Positions 42,538 through 51,025 of a DNA stretch of 64,000 nucleotides are shown here, piece after piece (positions within the stretch are counted from its first letter, which is position 1; each line of letters begins with the position of its first letter). The DNA is from Coriobacteriaceae bacterium AF08-21 (lineage in GTDB: Bacteria > Actinomycetota > Coriobacteriia > Coriobacteriales > Coriobacteriaceae). The position numbers and the translations under genes were made by a program. The stretch covers positions 1 to 64,000 of the forward strand of contig JAQCQR010000010.1 of assembly GCA_027687465.1 (NCBI GenBank), read 5' to 3'. The notes beneath the pieces are model-generated. The model was not told the DNA's origin, did not search any database, and saw only the letters and a program-made list of their open reading frames with translations.

Positions 42538-42740
42538 CGTGCATTTTTAGGAGTATTCAACATAACCAAGGACTTCGGGCGCCGCGATAAATGCCAAAGA
42601 GCGCAAATATCCCTGCAAATCAAACGCTGTCGGCCCATAACCCCGCCCATCATTCGTAGAAAACATCGAGAAATCCCGATTTTTTGCCCGAGGTCGGTAT
42701 GCAGGGGCCTTCGATTGCAGAATACTCGCAAAAATGCACG
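42538..42740. repeat. Inverted-repeat element with CGTGCA/GAGTATTC ends, copy 2
   Basis: The terminal motifs at 42538-42558 and 42716-42740 are inverted copies of CGTGCATTTTT plus GAGTATTC. They match the ends of the element at 63-233, but both ends here carry T runs where both ends there carry A runs. The interior shares no obvious sequence with copy 1. This is most of the 42433-42996 gap. No ORF in it is convincing. Confidence 0.55.
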
Positions 42741-42769
42741 TCGCCACCACCCCCACATGGCGCGAACCA

Positions 42770-42799
42770 AAACAAAAGCGCGGCCTAAAAGGCCGCGCA
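42770..42799 (-). terminator. Terminator on the minus strand, beyond ilvE
   Basis: Read on the minus strand, GCGCGGCC and GGCCGCGC form a stem around TTTTA, followed by TTTTGTTTT. It may stop transcripts that read through the long hairpin after ilvE. Confidence 0.65.
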
Positions 42800-42851
42800 C
42801 CATCTTTGTTCAGATTGATCATTGCCCGTACGGCAGCGCCAGGGTGACACA

Positions 42852-42980
42852 GGCCCGAGGGCGACCTTCCTTTCCGGCGCACTCCGCAGGACGAAAGAAC
42901 CCCCGCCGCGCGTCAGTGCGCAGCGGGGGGGGTTCTTTCATGTACGAGGACGCGCCGGAAAGGAAGGTCGCCCTCGGGCC
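42852..42980. repeat. Long nested hairpin at the 3' end of ilvE
   Basis: A perfect 29-bp arm pair (42852-42880 with 42952-42980) holds internal strands ACTCCGCAGGAC and ATGTACGAGGAC, and an inner hairpin starting GAAAGAACCCC (42893-42939) with its own small GC loop. It begins 17 bases beyond the ilvE stop. The strings CCGCAGG and GAGGAC recur in the loop at 30847-30941. Confidence 0.75.
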
Positions 42981-42996
42981 GGACAGCTAAGACAGC

Positions 42997-44049
42997 TTAC
43001 GCGACGGTGTAAACCCAGTTGTGCTTGTCCTCGACAGCACCAGACTGGATGCCGGTCAGGGTCTCGCGGAGCTTCTTCATCACGGGGCCAATCTCGGTGT
43101 AGCCAGCCGGGAAGGTCACGGTCTCATCGGCACCATAGACCTTGTTGTCGATCTCGCCCACCGGGGAAATGACGGCAGCGGTGCCGCACAGACCGCACTC
43201 AACAAAGGCGCCGGCCTTGACCTCGGCCCACTCGACGGGACGCTGGTCGACGGTCATGCCCAGGTCCTGAGCAACCTGAACGAGCGAACGGCGGGTGATG
43301 GAGGGCAGGATGGAGTCGGTGTGCGACTGCGGAACGACGAGCGTGCCGTCCTCCTTCACGAACAGGACGTTGGCGCCACCGGTCTCCTCGACATAGGTGC
43401 GGGACTCGGAGTCGAGATACAGGTTCTCGGCATATCCCTCGCGATGGGCCTCCATCGTGGGCTTGAGGGACATGGCGTAGTTCAGGCCGGCCTTGATGTT
43501 GCCGGTGCCGTGCGGTGCCGCACGGTCGTACTCGGAAACGCGCAGCTTGACGGGCTTAAGGCCACCCTTAAAGTACGGACCGACCGGGGTCACGAGAATA
43601 CGGAACGTGTACTCAGGAGCGGGAGCCACGCCGATCACGTCACCGGAGCCGATCATAAACGGACGCACGTACAGGGTCGCGCCGGAGCCGAAGGGCGGAA
43701 CCCAGGCGGCGTTGGCAGAAACGACCTGCTTGACGGCCTCAACAAACTTGTCCTTGGGGAACGGGGGCATCTCGAGGCGCTGCGCAGAGTTATACATACG
43801 CTCGGCGTTCATGTCGGGACGGAAGCAGACGATACTGCCGTCCTCGGCGGTGTAGGCCTTCAGGCCCTCAAAGACCTCCTGGCAGTAATGGAAGATGCCG
43901 CCGCACTCGGAGACATGCAAGGTGTGGTCGGTGGTCAGGCCACCCTCGTCCCACTCGCCGTCCTTCCAATGGGCCTCGTAGCTGTAATCGGTCTTCATGT
44001 AGCCAAAGCCGAGGCTACCCCAATCGATATCCTTCTTCTCGACAGTCAT
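42997..44049 (-). CDS. ilvE: Branched-chain amino acid aminotransferase (type II)
   Basis: A 350-residue PLP-dependent fold-IV aminotransferase that makes or degrades Leu, Ile and Val with 2-oxoglutarate. Seen features: FGYMKTDYSYEAHWKDGEWD and QEVFEGLKAY, typical of the eukaryote-like BCAT II group, VRPFMIGSGDVIGVAPAPEY, the catalytic-lysine region GNIKAGLNYAMS, YVEETGGANVLFV and ECGLCGTAAVISPVG. The start at 44049 has TAAGGAG upstream. The longer reading to 44199 is Arg-rich and rejected. It stands alone, ended by a strong nested hairpin, with no other ilv or leu genes nearby. A leader of about 200 bases lies upstream, but no T-box features were recognised. Confidence 0.93.
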   Translation of the reverse strand: MTVEKKDIDWGSLGFGYMKTDYSYEAHWKDGEWDEGGLTTDHTLHVSECGGIFHYCQEVFEGLKAYTAEDGSIVCFRPDMNAERMYNSAQRLEMPPFPKDKFVEAVKQVVSANAAWVPPFGSGATLYVRPFMIGSGDVIGVAPAPEYTFRILVTPVGPYFKGGLKPVKLRVSEYDRAAPHGTGNIKAGLNYAMSLKPTMEAHREGYAENLYLDSESRTYVEETGGANVLFVKEDGTLVVPQSHTDSILPSITRRSLVQVAQDLGMTVDQRPVEWAEVKAGAFVECGLCGTAAVISPVGEIDNKVYGADETVTFPAGYTEIGPVMKKLRETLTGIQSGAVEDKHNWVYTVA

Positions 44050-44278
44050 ATGTCGCTCCTTACATACACAGTTGCATACTCGCGAACTCGCACGCAAGGA
44101 CCGAGGCCGACCGCGTCGCAACGTCGCACGCCCGGAGCGTAGAGCCGGACGGGACACGCGAGCAGCATCAAAGCCGATGGCACGTCGATTCGCATGCACG
44201 AGATTGTACTCCCCGTACGCGTCTGATAAAACGCTTTTCTTTAACTAAGTAAAGTATTTTCATTTGACCGAAACTAAA

Positions 44279-44310
44279 GAGGCCCGCCACCGTAAGCGGT
44301 GACGGGCCTC
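44279..44310. terminator. Terminator of the DedA gene
   Basis: GAGGCCCGCCACCG pairs with CGGTGACGGGCCTC around TAAG. It lies about 30 bases after the minus-strand DedA stop and is followed on that strand by a short T-rich stretch (TTTAGTTTC). Confidence 0.75.
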
Positions 44311-44338
44311 AACGGCACGGTTTGCGCGCTGGCTCGAG

Positions 44339-44986
44339 CTACGCGTTCTTTTTGCCCAGCTTTGCCTTAACCAGACCGACCACAGTCGGGATGATCGACA
44401 CGGCGACGATGCCGATAATCAGCAGCTCAAAGTGCTCCTGCACAAAGGGGATGCCGCCAAAGAAGTAACCCAGCAGCGTAAAGACCGTCGACCAGGTAAT
44501 GCCGCCCAGCACGTTAAAGATGGCAAAGTTGCGCCAGTGCATGCCGCCCATGCCGGCGATAAAGGGCACAAAGGTGCGGATAAACGGGAAGAAGCGACCC
44601 AGGAAGATGGCCAGGTGGCCCCACTTGTCCAAGAAGTCCTCGGACTTTTTGATGCGCTCGGGCGTCATGGCCTTGACCTTGCCCGAAGCGATAATCTTTT
44701 TGCCAAAGAAGTGACCGATCATAAAGTTGCACTGGTCACCCAGGATGGCAGCAGCCCATGCGACGGCCAGCAGTGCCACGATGTTAAAGCCACCGTTGTG
44801 GGCAAAGAAGCCCGAAGCAAACAGCAGCGAATCGCCGGGAAGGAACGGGAAGAACACCACGCCCGTCTCGATAAAGATGATCAGGAACACGCAGCCGTAG
44901 GCCATAAGCGGGCCGGCGGCGATCCAGCTGGCAATCGCGGTGCGCGGGTCTTTGAGCAGCTCGGCGATAAAATTGATGAAACCCAT
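44339..44986 (-). CDS. DedA family membrane protein
   Basis: A 215-residue integral membrane protein of the DedA/SNARE-associated family, linked to phospholipid flipping and membrane potential. Conserved parts: FIETGVVFFPFLPGDSLLFASG, GDQCNFMIGHFFGKKI, FLGRFFPFIRTFVPFIAGMGGM (the FGRF and R.F.P motifs) and NVLGGITWSTVFTLLGYFFG. About five hydrophobic segments, including two re-entrant-like ones, are visible. The start at 44986 has AGAGG nine bases before it. The longer frame upstream is basic and not credible. A single gene with its own terminator. Confidence 0.92.
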   Translation of the reverse strand: MGFINFIAELLKDPRTAIASWIAAGPLMAYGCVFLIIFIETGVVFFPFLPGDSLLFASGFFAHNGGFNIVALLAVAWAAAILGDQCNFMIGHFFGKKIIASGKVKAMTPERIKKSEDFLDKWGHLAIFLGRFFPFIRTFVPFIAGMGGMHWRNFAIFNVLGGITWSTVFTLLGYFFGGIPFVQEHFELLIIGIVAVSIIPTVVGLVKAKLGKKNA

Positions 44987-45209
44987 GAAGTAAAACCTCT
45001 CAGTTGTGGGCGCGGATACGTCCAAGTTGACCAGTATACGGTTGCGGCGCCCCCTCGTGCGCAACCCCACAAAAGCATGACTCCATTACCAGCAAGTTTG
45101 CATAACTGACACCTGTTGCGCAATGCCGCCAAGATTGTTCTTCCTAATCCCTAGCGAATCGCTATACTTTATTGAATCGCATTGCCATGGCGCTAAGGGA
45201 GGGCGGCCG

Positions 45210-45914
45210 GTGAGCTTTATCAATACCATTCGCGAGGACATCAAGACCGTCCAAGCGCAGGACCCCGCCGCGCAAAACGGTCTGGTCATCTTCCTTTCCT
45301 ATCCTGGCCTGCACGCCAAGTGGAACCACGTGCCCGAGCACTGGCTCTGGGAGCATGGCCATCGCTCGCTCGCCCGCGTGCTCTCGCAAATCACCCGCCA
45401 CATCACCGGCGTCGAGATTCATCCCGCCGCACAGATCGGCAAGCACTTCTTTATCGACCACGCCATGGGCGTCGTCATCGGCGAAACCACCATCGTGGGC
45501 GACAACTGCGTGCTCTACCAGGGCGTCACGCTCGGCGGCACCGGCAACGAGACCGGCAAACGCCACCCAACGCTCGGCGATAACGTCACCGTGGGCACGG
45601 GCGCCAAGGTGCTCGGCAACATCCGCATCGGCAACAACGTCAAGATCGGCGGCAACTCGGTCGTCGTCAAAGACGTGCCCGACAACTGCACCGTCGTGGG
45701 CGTGCCGGGACGCATCATCAAGCGCAACGGCTGCCGCGTGTTCGAGGAGAGTTTCGACGCCAAGCAACATCGCGAGTACATGCCCGATGACGCTGCCGAG
45801 CAGAGTGCCCTCAACCGCCAAGGCATCACCGAGAACGCCCGCCGCGTCAAAGAACTCGAGCGAGAGGTGGCCGAGCTCAAAGCCCTCGTCGCCAAGCTCG
45901 TGGACGAGCGCTAG
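45210..45914 (+). CDS. cysE: Serine O-acetyltransferase
   Basis: A 234-residue cytoplasmic enzyme that makes O-acetylserine from serine and acetyl-CoA for cysteine synthesis. The hexapeptide-repeat beta-helix follows the N-terminal helices: [28 protein letters not shown] with the catalytic His/Asp, [11 protein letters not shown] and [15 protein letters not shown]. It is of the short, EpsC-like form starting at the helix FINTIREDI. It ends with a charged helical tail ([19 protein letters not shown]), probably a coiled coil. The GTG at 45210 has GGGAGG seven bases upstream, whereas the ORF extends to 45123 without a site. No cysK is adjacent. Confidence 0.93.
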   Translation: MSFINTIREDIKTVQAQDPAAQNGLVIFLSYPGLHAKWNHVPEHWLWEHGHRSLARVLSQITRHITGVEIHPAAQIGKHFFIDHAMGVVIGETTIVGDNCVLYQGVTLGGTGNETGKRHPTLGDNVTVGTGAKVLGNIRIGNNVKIGGNSVVVKDVPDNCTVVGVPGRIIKRNGCRVFEESFDAKQHREYMPDDAAEQSALNRQGITENARRVKELEREVAELKALVAKLVDER

Positions 45915-45953
45915 GAACGCAAGCGGCACAAAACGACATCGGCATCAACGCAA

Positions 45954-45996
45954 AAAGGCGCGCCAGGGAATTCATCCCCAGCGCGCCTTCTTTTCG
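45954..45996. terminator. Bidirectional terminator between cysE and an ABC gene
   Basis: AAGGCGCGC pairs with GCGCGCCTT around a longer loop and is followed by CTTTT. It serves the plus-strand cysE and probably the converging ABC transporter operon. Confidence 0.78.
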
Positions 45997-46000
45997 ATGT

Positions 46001-46026
46001 GACATGCGGGACTGTCCCTTTGCCAC
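46001..46026. repeat. REP-like palindrome, GGGACTGTCCC family, copy 2
   Basis: GCGGGACTGTCCCTTTGCCACAT closely matches 9718-9747. As there, it abuts the stop codon of a minus-strand gene. Confidence 0.62.
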
Positions 46027-46027
46027 A

Positions 46028-48034
46028 TTAAGCAAACTGGCTCAGGTAGAGGTCGGCGTAAGCGCCCTCGGCTGCGAGCAGCTCCTTATGTGTGCCCTGC
46101 TCGATAATGTTGCCGTGATCCATGACCAGAATCAGGTCGGCATCCACGATCGTTGACAGGCGATGCGCGATTACAAAACTGGTGCGCCCGCGCATGAGCG
46201 CGTCCATGGCGCGGCCGATGGCAAGCTCGGTGCGCGTGTCTACACTCGACGTCGCCTCGTCCAGGATGAGAATCGCCGGGTTGTTGAGCAGCACGCGCGC
46301 AATGGTCAGCAGCTGGCGCTGACCCTGGCTAATGCTCTCGGCATCGTTGGCCACCCGCGTGTCATAACCCTGCGGCATGGTGCGCACAAAGAAGTCGACC
46401 TGCGCGGCGCGCGCAGCTGCCACGATCTCGTCGCGCGTCGCCTCGGGACAGCCGTAGGCGATGTTCTGCGCAATCGTGCCATCAAATAGCCAGGCGTCCT
46501 GCAGCACCATGCCAAACTGCTGACGTAGCTCGCCGCGATCCATGCGGCTCGTGTCCACGCCGTCGAGCGTAATGCGGCCACCGTCGATCTCGTAAAAGCG
46601 CATGAGCAGGTTGATGAGCGTGGTCTTACCCGCGCCCGTGGTTCCCACCACGGCAATCTTCTGGCCCGGCTCGGCGGTAAACGACACGTCGCGCATAAGC
46701 GGCTTGTCGGGCGAATAGCCAAAGCGCACATGCTCAAAAGCGACGCGGCCCTCAACGCGACCCGGCAGCTTGGCGGCCTCGTCCGGCAGCGGATCGGCCT
46801 CCATCTCGGGCTCATCGAGCAGGTCGAACACGCGCTCTGCGCTCGCCAGCGCGCTCTGCAGCGAGTTGAAGGTAAACGACAGCTGCGTCATGGGTTCGGA
46901 CGCCTCGTAGATAAACTGGAAGAACGCCTGGAACACGCCGACGGTCATGTGACCGGCGACCAGCATGCTGCAGCCCACCAGTGCGATCACGATCTGCGCC
47001 AAACGGCCGATAAAGCGCACCGCAGGGCCGACGGCATTGATCATAAAGTCGGCCTTGGTACTCACACGCGCCAGCTCGCCCGAGGCCTCGTGCACCTCAG
47101 CAGAGCTCTGGTGCTCGCGGTTGAATGCGCGAATCACCAGACGGCCCGAGTAACCCTCCTCAACCGCGCTCGTGATTTTGGACACCCACTCCTGGCGCTC
47201 GCCGGTCACGTCATGTGTGCGGCGCGAGACCACTTTGGTCACCAGCAGCGACAGCGTCATAAAGAACAAAAAGACCAGCGTGAGCGGCACGCTAAACACG
47301 AACATCACGCTCACGGCGCCCACCACGGTACCGATCGACACCAGCAGCTGCAGCAGTCCGCGCTGCATGCTCTCGGACATCTTGTCCAAGTCGTTGGTCG
47401 CACGGCTGACGACCTCACCGGGACGATGCGCGTCAAAGAAGGCAAGCGGCAGACGGTTGAGCTTTTGCGCGATGCGGTTGCGTAGACGCAGGTTGAGGCG
47501 TTCGGCCACGCTCGACATCAAAAAGCTCTGGAGCGCATAGAACGAGGCAGCGGCAGTCCAGATCATAAAGTAGACGAAGATGGTCTTGCCGCAGTTCTCC
47601 CAAGTGATGTTGAAGGTGGTTCCGTTGGCAAACGCCACCTGAATGTGGCCCCACAGCTCATCAATCACGCGGGCGCTATATGCCGGCGCGGCGGTGTTAA
47701 AGATGACATAGAACACAATGCTCGCGAACACGATATAGAAGCGCCAATGGTCGCCGGCAGCCTCGCTCCACAGGCGGCGCACCGTCGCCCAGGTATCGCG
47801 GGGCGTCTCGTCCTCGTCCTCGTCGTCAACGTCGCGCATGCGCTCCGCCTCGGCACGGGCGCGCTCATCCTCGGCTCGTTCGTTTTCCTCGTACAGCGCC
47901 CGGCGACGAGCCTCGCGCTCGGCCGCGGCCCTGGCGGCGTCATCCGGCTCGGGTACCGCGGCAGCCGTTTCCTCAACCAGCCCCGCGGCAACGGCGTCAT
48001 CAACGCCGCCCTGCTTCTTGAGCTCCTCGGTCAT
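46028..48034 (-). CDS. ABC exporter half-transporter with charged N-terminal extension
   Basis: A 668-residue half-transporter, second gene of the MarR-controlled operon. Residues 1-95 are a highly acidic/basic extension (Ala/Glu/Arg-rich, including AAEREARRRALYEENERAE) not normal for the family. Six membrane helices follow (about 110-400), then the nucleotide-binding domain with Walker A VGTTGAGKTT, the degenerate signature ISQGQRQLL and Walker B AILILDEATSSVD with its catalytic Glu. The start at 48034 lies one base after the partner's stop, with GGAGG eight bases upstream. It pairs with the preceding gene, whose Walker B ends in Asp. Confidence 0.9.
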   Translation of the reverse strand: MTEELKKQGGVDDAVAAGLVEETAAAVPEPDDAARAAAEREARRRALYEENERAEDERARAEAERMRDVDDEDEDETPRDTWATVRRLWSEAAGDHWRFYIVFASIVFYVIFNTAAPAYSARVIDELWGHIQVAFANGTTFNITWENCGKTIFVYFMIWTAAASFYALQSFLMSSVAERLNLRLRNRIAQKLNRLPLAFFDAHRPGEVVSRATNDLDKMSESMQRGLLQLLVSIGTVVGAVSVMFVFSVPLTLVFLFFMTLSLLVTKVVSRRTHDVTGERQEWVSKITSAVEEGYSGRLVIRAFNREHQSSAEVHEASGELARVSTKADFMINAVGPAVRFIGRLAQIVIALVGCSMLVAGHMTVGVFQAFFQFIYEASEPMTQLSFTFNSLQSALASAERVFDLLDEPEMEADPLPDEAAKLPGRVEGRVAFEHVRFGYSPDKPLMRDVSFTAEPGQKIAVVGTTGAGKTTLINLLMRFYEIDGGRITLDGVDTSRMDRGELRQQFGMVLQDAWLFDGTIAQNIAYGCPEATRDEIVAAARAAQVDFFVRTMPQGYDTRVANDAESISQGQRQLLTIARVLLNNPAILILDEATSSVDTRTELAIGRAMDALMRGRTSFVIAHRLSTIVDADLILVMDHGNIIEQGTHKELLAAEGAYADLYLSQFA

Positions 48035-48035
48035 G

Positions 48036-49772
48036 CTACTCACCTCCCTTCATCTGCGATTCCGCGATGGCGCGGTATACCTCACAGGTTTCCATAAGCT
48101 CGCCATGCGTGCCCAAGCCCACGACCTCGCCATCCTTGAGCACGACAATCTGGTCGGCGTGCAGAATCGTCGAGATGCGCTGCGCGATGATGAGCACCGC
48201 GGCGTCGTGCGTCTCGTCCTGCAGCGCATGGCGCAGGGCCGCATCGGTCTTAAAGTCCAGGGCCGAAAAACTGTCGTCGAAGATATACAGGTCGGCGCGC
48301 TTCATGAGCGCGCGAGCAATGGCCAGGCGCTGGCGCTGACCACCCGAGAAGTTCGTACCGCCCTGGGCAACCGGAGTGTCGAGCCCCTGCGGTTGGTCGA
48401 GTACAAAGGTGCTCTGGGCAACCTCAAGCGCGTGAAGCATGTCGCCCTCGGTCGCGCCTTCGTTACCAAAGCGAAGGTTGCTCGCCACCGTGCCCGAGAA
48501 CAGCCACGCCTTCTGCGGCACGTAAGCGATATGCCCGCGAATCTCACCTTGCGAAAGGTCGCGCAGGTCAACGCCGTTCAGGCGAATGGCGCCCTTCGTG
48601 GCATCGTGGAAGCGCAGCAGAAGCTTTGCCACCGTCGACTTACCCGAACCCGTCGAGCCGACGATCGCAGTCGTCTGACCGCGGCGACAGGCAAAGCTCA
48701 GGTCGCACAGGGTGTCCTCGTCGGCATCGTCAAAGCGAAACGACATGTGATCGAACACGGCGACCGCATCGGCCCCGTCCTTTGAGTCGGACGCGGCCGC
48801 ATCAAGCGTACGCTGGCCATCGACGATGCTCGGCTCAATCTCCAGCACTTGCTGTGCACGGCTTAGGCATGCCGCGGCACGCGGAAGCGTCAGCACCACC
48901 ATCTGCGCCATCATCACAAAGAACAGGATCAGAAGCGCGTACTCCAGCACCGCCGAGATGCTCGCGATCTGCATGGCGTGGGCGCCCACGCGGTTGCCGC
49001 CAACCCACAGCACCGCCACCTCGGCGATGTTCATCAAAAAGAAGGTGGAGCTGTCGAGACCCACAAACAGGTGGTTAACCTTGATGGCGTTGGCGGCGTA
49101 GTCGCTAAACACCTCGTCCAGGCGCTGCTCCTCGTGGCGCTCCTTATTGAAAGCACGGATGACGCGAACGCCCACGATGTTCTCGCGCAGCACCACGTTC
49201 ATGCGGTCGATAAAGCTCTGAAGGCGCATAAAAATCGGCGCGGCGTTAGCCACCGTAAAGACCGCCGCCACCAGCACAATCGCAACCACCACGCCCAGCA
49301 GCGTGCCCATGGCGGGATCGATGAACCAAGCAAAAATGATGCCCGCGACGGCCAAGAACGGCACCGGCAGCACCAGCTGAATGGTCTGCAGAATCGCCTG
49401 CTGAATCACGTTGATGTCGTTGAGCGAGCGTGTGATCATCGATCCGGTGCCAAAGCGCTCAAAATCGCTGGCCGCGAGCTCGAGCGATTTGTCGTACACG
49501 GCATTGCGGATATCGCAAGCCACGTTGGCGGCCAGGCGCGCCGAAAGATAGCAGCCCAGCACCGTGCCGCCGCTAGCCATGCTGGTCGCGATAAACATGT
49601 ATAGGCCGTTGCGTAAAATGTAGTCGACATCGCCCGTGGTAATACCGGTGTTGACCATGTTCGCCAGCATCGTGGGAACCAACAGCGTACCGACGTTATC
49701 CACCAGCAGCACCAGCAGCGTCACTGCGACAAGCCCTCGATATGGCTTTAGAAACCTCATTAACAGTCGCAC
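48036..49772 (-). CDS. ABC exporter half-transporter, degenerate-site subunit
   Basis: A 578-residue half-transporter: membrane domain about residues 1-310, ATPase about 340-570. Walker A is VGSTGSGKST, the signature is FSGGQRQRL and Walker B is LYIFDDSFSALD, with Asp for the catalytic Glu. It mirrors the subunit at 27556, so the two exporters are paralogous pairs. The GTG at 49772 overlaps the end of the MarR gene and has AGGGGG close upstream. An ATG at 49760 overlapping the MarR TAA is an alternative start. Translational coupling with MarR is likely either way. Typical role: drug or metabolite efflux. Confidence 0.88.
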   Translation of the reverse strand: MRLLMRFLKPYRGLVAVTLLVLLVDNVGTLLVPTMLANMVNTGITTGDVDYILRNGLYMFIATSMASGGTVLGCYLSARLAANVACDIRNAVYDKSLELAASDFERFGTGSMITRSLNDINVIQQAILQTIQLVLPVPFLAVAGIIFAWFIDPAMGTLLGVVVAIVLVAAVFTVANAAPIFMRLQSFIDRMNVVLRENIVGVRVIRAFNKERHEEQRLDEVFSDYAANAIKVNHLFVGLDSSTFFLMNIAEVAVLWVGGNRVGAHAMQIASISAVLEYALLILFFVMMAQMVVLTLPRAAACLSRAQQVLEIEPSIVDGQRTLDAAASDSKDGADAVAVFDHMSFRFDDADEDTLCDLSFACRRGQTTAIVGSTGSGKSTVAKLLLRFHDATKGAIRLNGVDLRDLSQGEIRGHIAYVPQKAWLFSGTVASNLRFGNEGATEGDMLHALEVAQSTFVLDQPQGLDTPVAQGGTNFSGGQRQRLAIARALMKRADLYIFDDSFSALDFKTDAALRHALQDETHDAAVLIIAQRISTILHADQIVVLKDGEVVGLGTHGELMETCEVYRAIAESQMKGGE

Positions 49773-50260
49773 GACTCCCCCTCACCTTGATTCTCGGCCT
49801 GGCTCTCGGCAGCGATATGCTGCTTAAAGGCATCGCACTCATCGCCGAGCGCATGGGAAAATTTTCCGATTAGGCGCATGATTTCGCGTTGTTCCCAGGG
49901 CTCGAGCACTTCGAAAGCCTGTTGCTCGGCTTCTTGCGCCGGCAGCGCATATTGCTCGGCAAACCGCATGCCCGCTTCGGTCAAACACACAACCTTGTTC
50001 TTACGGCTGCCTTCGGCAAACTCCAACGTTGCGAAGCCCCGCGCCGTCAAGGTTTTAATTGCCGAGTTGATAGTCTGCTTGCTGTAGAACCATTCGCTTG
50101 TCAGACGGCTTACGGCAACACTGCCGCCCGCCGTGCTGGTATCGACGAGCATCCAGTAAGCGCAGTCCGAAAGACCGCAGGCGCGCGAGAACTCCGAATA
50201 AATATGGTCGAGTCCATTGAGCAACCGGTCGAAGTCGACCAGTGTAACAGCGCTATTCAT
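49760..50260 (-). CDS. MarR family transcriptional regulator
   Basis: A 166-residue winged-helix dimer. The winged helix covers residues about 50-115: VSRLTSEWFYSKQTINSAIKTLTARGFATLEFAEGSRKNKVVCLTEAG, with helices, the wing and the typical SRKN turn. The C-terminal helix region carries EQREIMRLIGKFSHAL. The last residues are Cys-rich (ESCDC), which may allow metal or redox sensing, although this is speculative. It is the first gene of the exporter operon. Its own promoter carries a palindrome over the -35 box, so autorepression relieved by a ligand is expected. Confidence 0.87.
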   Translation of the reverse strand: MNSAVTLVDFDRLLNGLDHIYSEFSRACGLSDCAYWMLVDTSTAGGSVAVSRLTSEWFYSKQTINSAIKTLTARGFATLEFAEGSRKNKVVCLTEAGMRFAEQYALPAQEAEQQAFEVLEPWEQREIMRLIGKFSHALGDECDAFKQHIAAESQAENQGEGESCDC

Positions 50261-50306
50261 CTATCCCACCATTCGATTGTCCGATTTTTGACCAATTTAT
50301 GTCTCT

Positions 50307-50335
50307 AGATTAGTCCGAGTTTTGACTATCGTCAA
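50307..50335 (-). promoter_or_regulatory. MarR-operon promoter with overlapping palindrome
   Basis: On the minus strand -35 TTGACG (50330-50335) and -10 TAATCT (50307-50312) are exactly 17 bases apart. TTGAC-GATA-GTCAA (50322-50335) is a perfect 5-bp-arm palindrome covering the -35 box. It is a natural operator for the MarR protein encoded about 45 bases downstream. Confidence 0.65.
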
Positions 50336-50380
50336 CAGTCGCTCCGCAAATGTTTGCACTTTTATGGCCTATCGGCAGAA

Positions 50381-50415
50381 AAAGACCGCCGGCGCGGGGG
50401 CAGCGCCAGCGGTCA
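50381..50415 (-). terminator. Terminator of the 96-residue protein gene
   Basis: Read on the minus strand, GACCGCTGGCGC pairs with GCGCCGGCGGTC and is followed by TTTTT. It lies about 25 bases after the stop codon. Confidence 0.82.
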
Positions 50416-50440
50416 CGTGAAAATCGGGTTTTATTGCCTG

Positions 50441-50731
50441 TTAAGCGGCGACGGCCTCATAGACCGTAGCGCCCGAGAAGCTATCATGCAGGCTCTTGCC
50501 GGCAATCCACGGCAGCTCGACGACCTCGCAGACCGTGTTGACCAGCTCGGAGCAGTCAGTAAAGTGGCCCTTGTCGTTGAGGGCCTCGCAATCCTGAACA
50601 CGCCAATAGCCATCGGTGTGCGTGATGTAGTACTCGTGATCGTTAATCGACACGAAAGCGCGCGTCTTGGAACGCAGCAGCTTCAGAAATCCTTCGAAAT
50701 CGGTCTCGACGACATCTCCAGCCTGGAACAT
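50441..50731 (-). CDS. Conserved-looking small hypothetical protein
   Basis: A 96-residue acidic cytoplasmic protein with no signal peptide or membrane helix. It begins MFQAGDVVETDFEGFLKLLRS and contains FVSINDHEYYITHTDGYWRVQDCEALNDKGHF, which suggests a small alpha/beta fold. GGAGG stands seven bases before the ATG at 50731, an ideal site, and a strong terminator follows, so this is a real single-gene unit. I do not recognise a family. Expression level is probably high, given the ribosome site and terminator. Confidence 0.7.
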   Translation of the reverse strand: MFQAGDVVETDFEGFLKLLRSKTRAFVSINDHEYYITHTDGYWRVQDCEALNDKGHFTDCSELVNTVCEVVELPWIAGKSLHDSFSGATVYEAVAA

Positions 50732-51025
50732 GATGTTACCTCCTGGCCCGGCGCCACCACGGCGCATTGATAAACGTTGGTACTCCTTTAGTAAAACCTT
50801 TATCAGAGGTTATGCGTTCGTCATTTAGGCAAGTGGTAAAAAACCGCAGGGTAGACGGGATAAAACGTTTAACCATCCCATTTGTTTGTCACATTCTGAA
50901 GGTACTTTTATGCAAACCTACTTTCCCAATTGGAATCTATCCTTTTGGCCGGGCAATTGACCGTCTATCGTTTGAGCCCGGCGGGTATGAACGGGACATC
51001 TGCAACGCCACCGCAAGGAGACACC

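Noticed and set aside
42429..42990. Overlapping ORFs of 111-175 codons on both strands between lemA and ilvE
   Set aside because: They cover terminators, the inverted-repeat element and the 29-bp hairpin, lack ribosome sites, and have compositions typical of chance ORFs.
44050..44338. A T-box or leucine-responsive leader upstream of ilvE
   Set aside because: No T-box sequence, specifier loop or antiterminator could be recognised in the gap.
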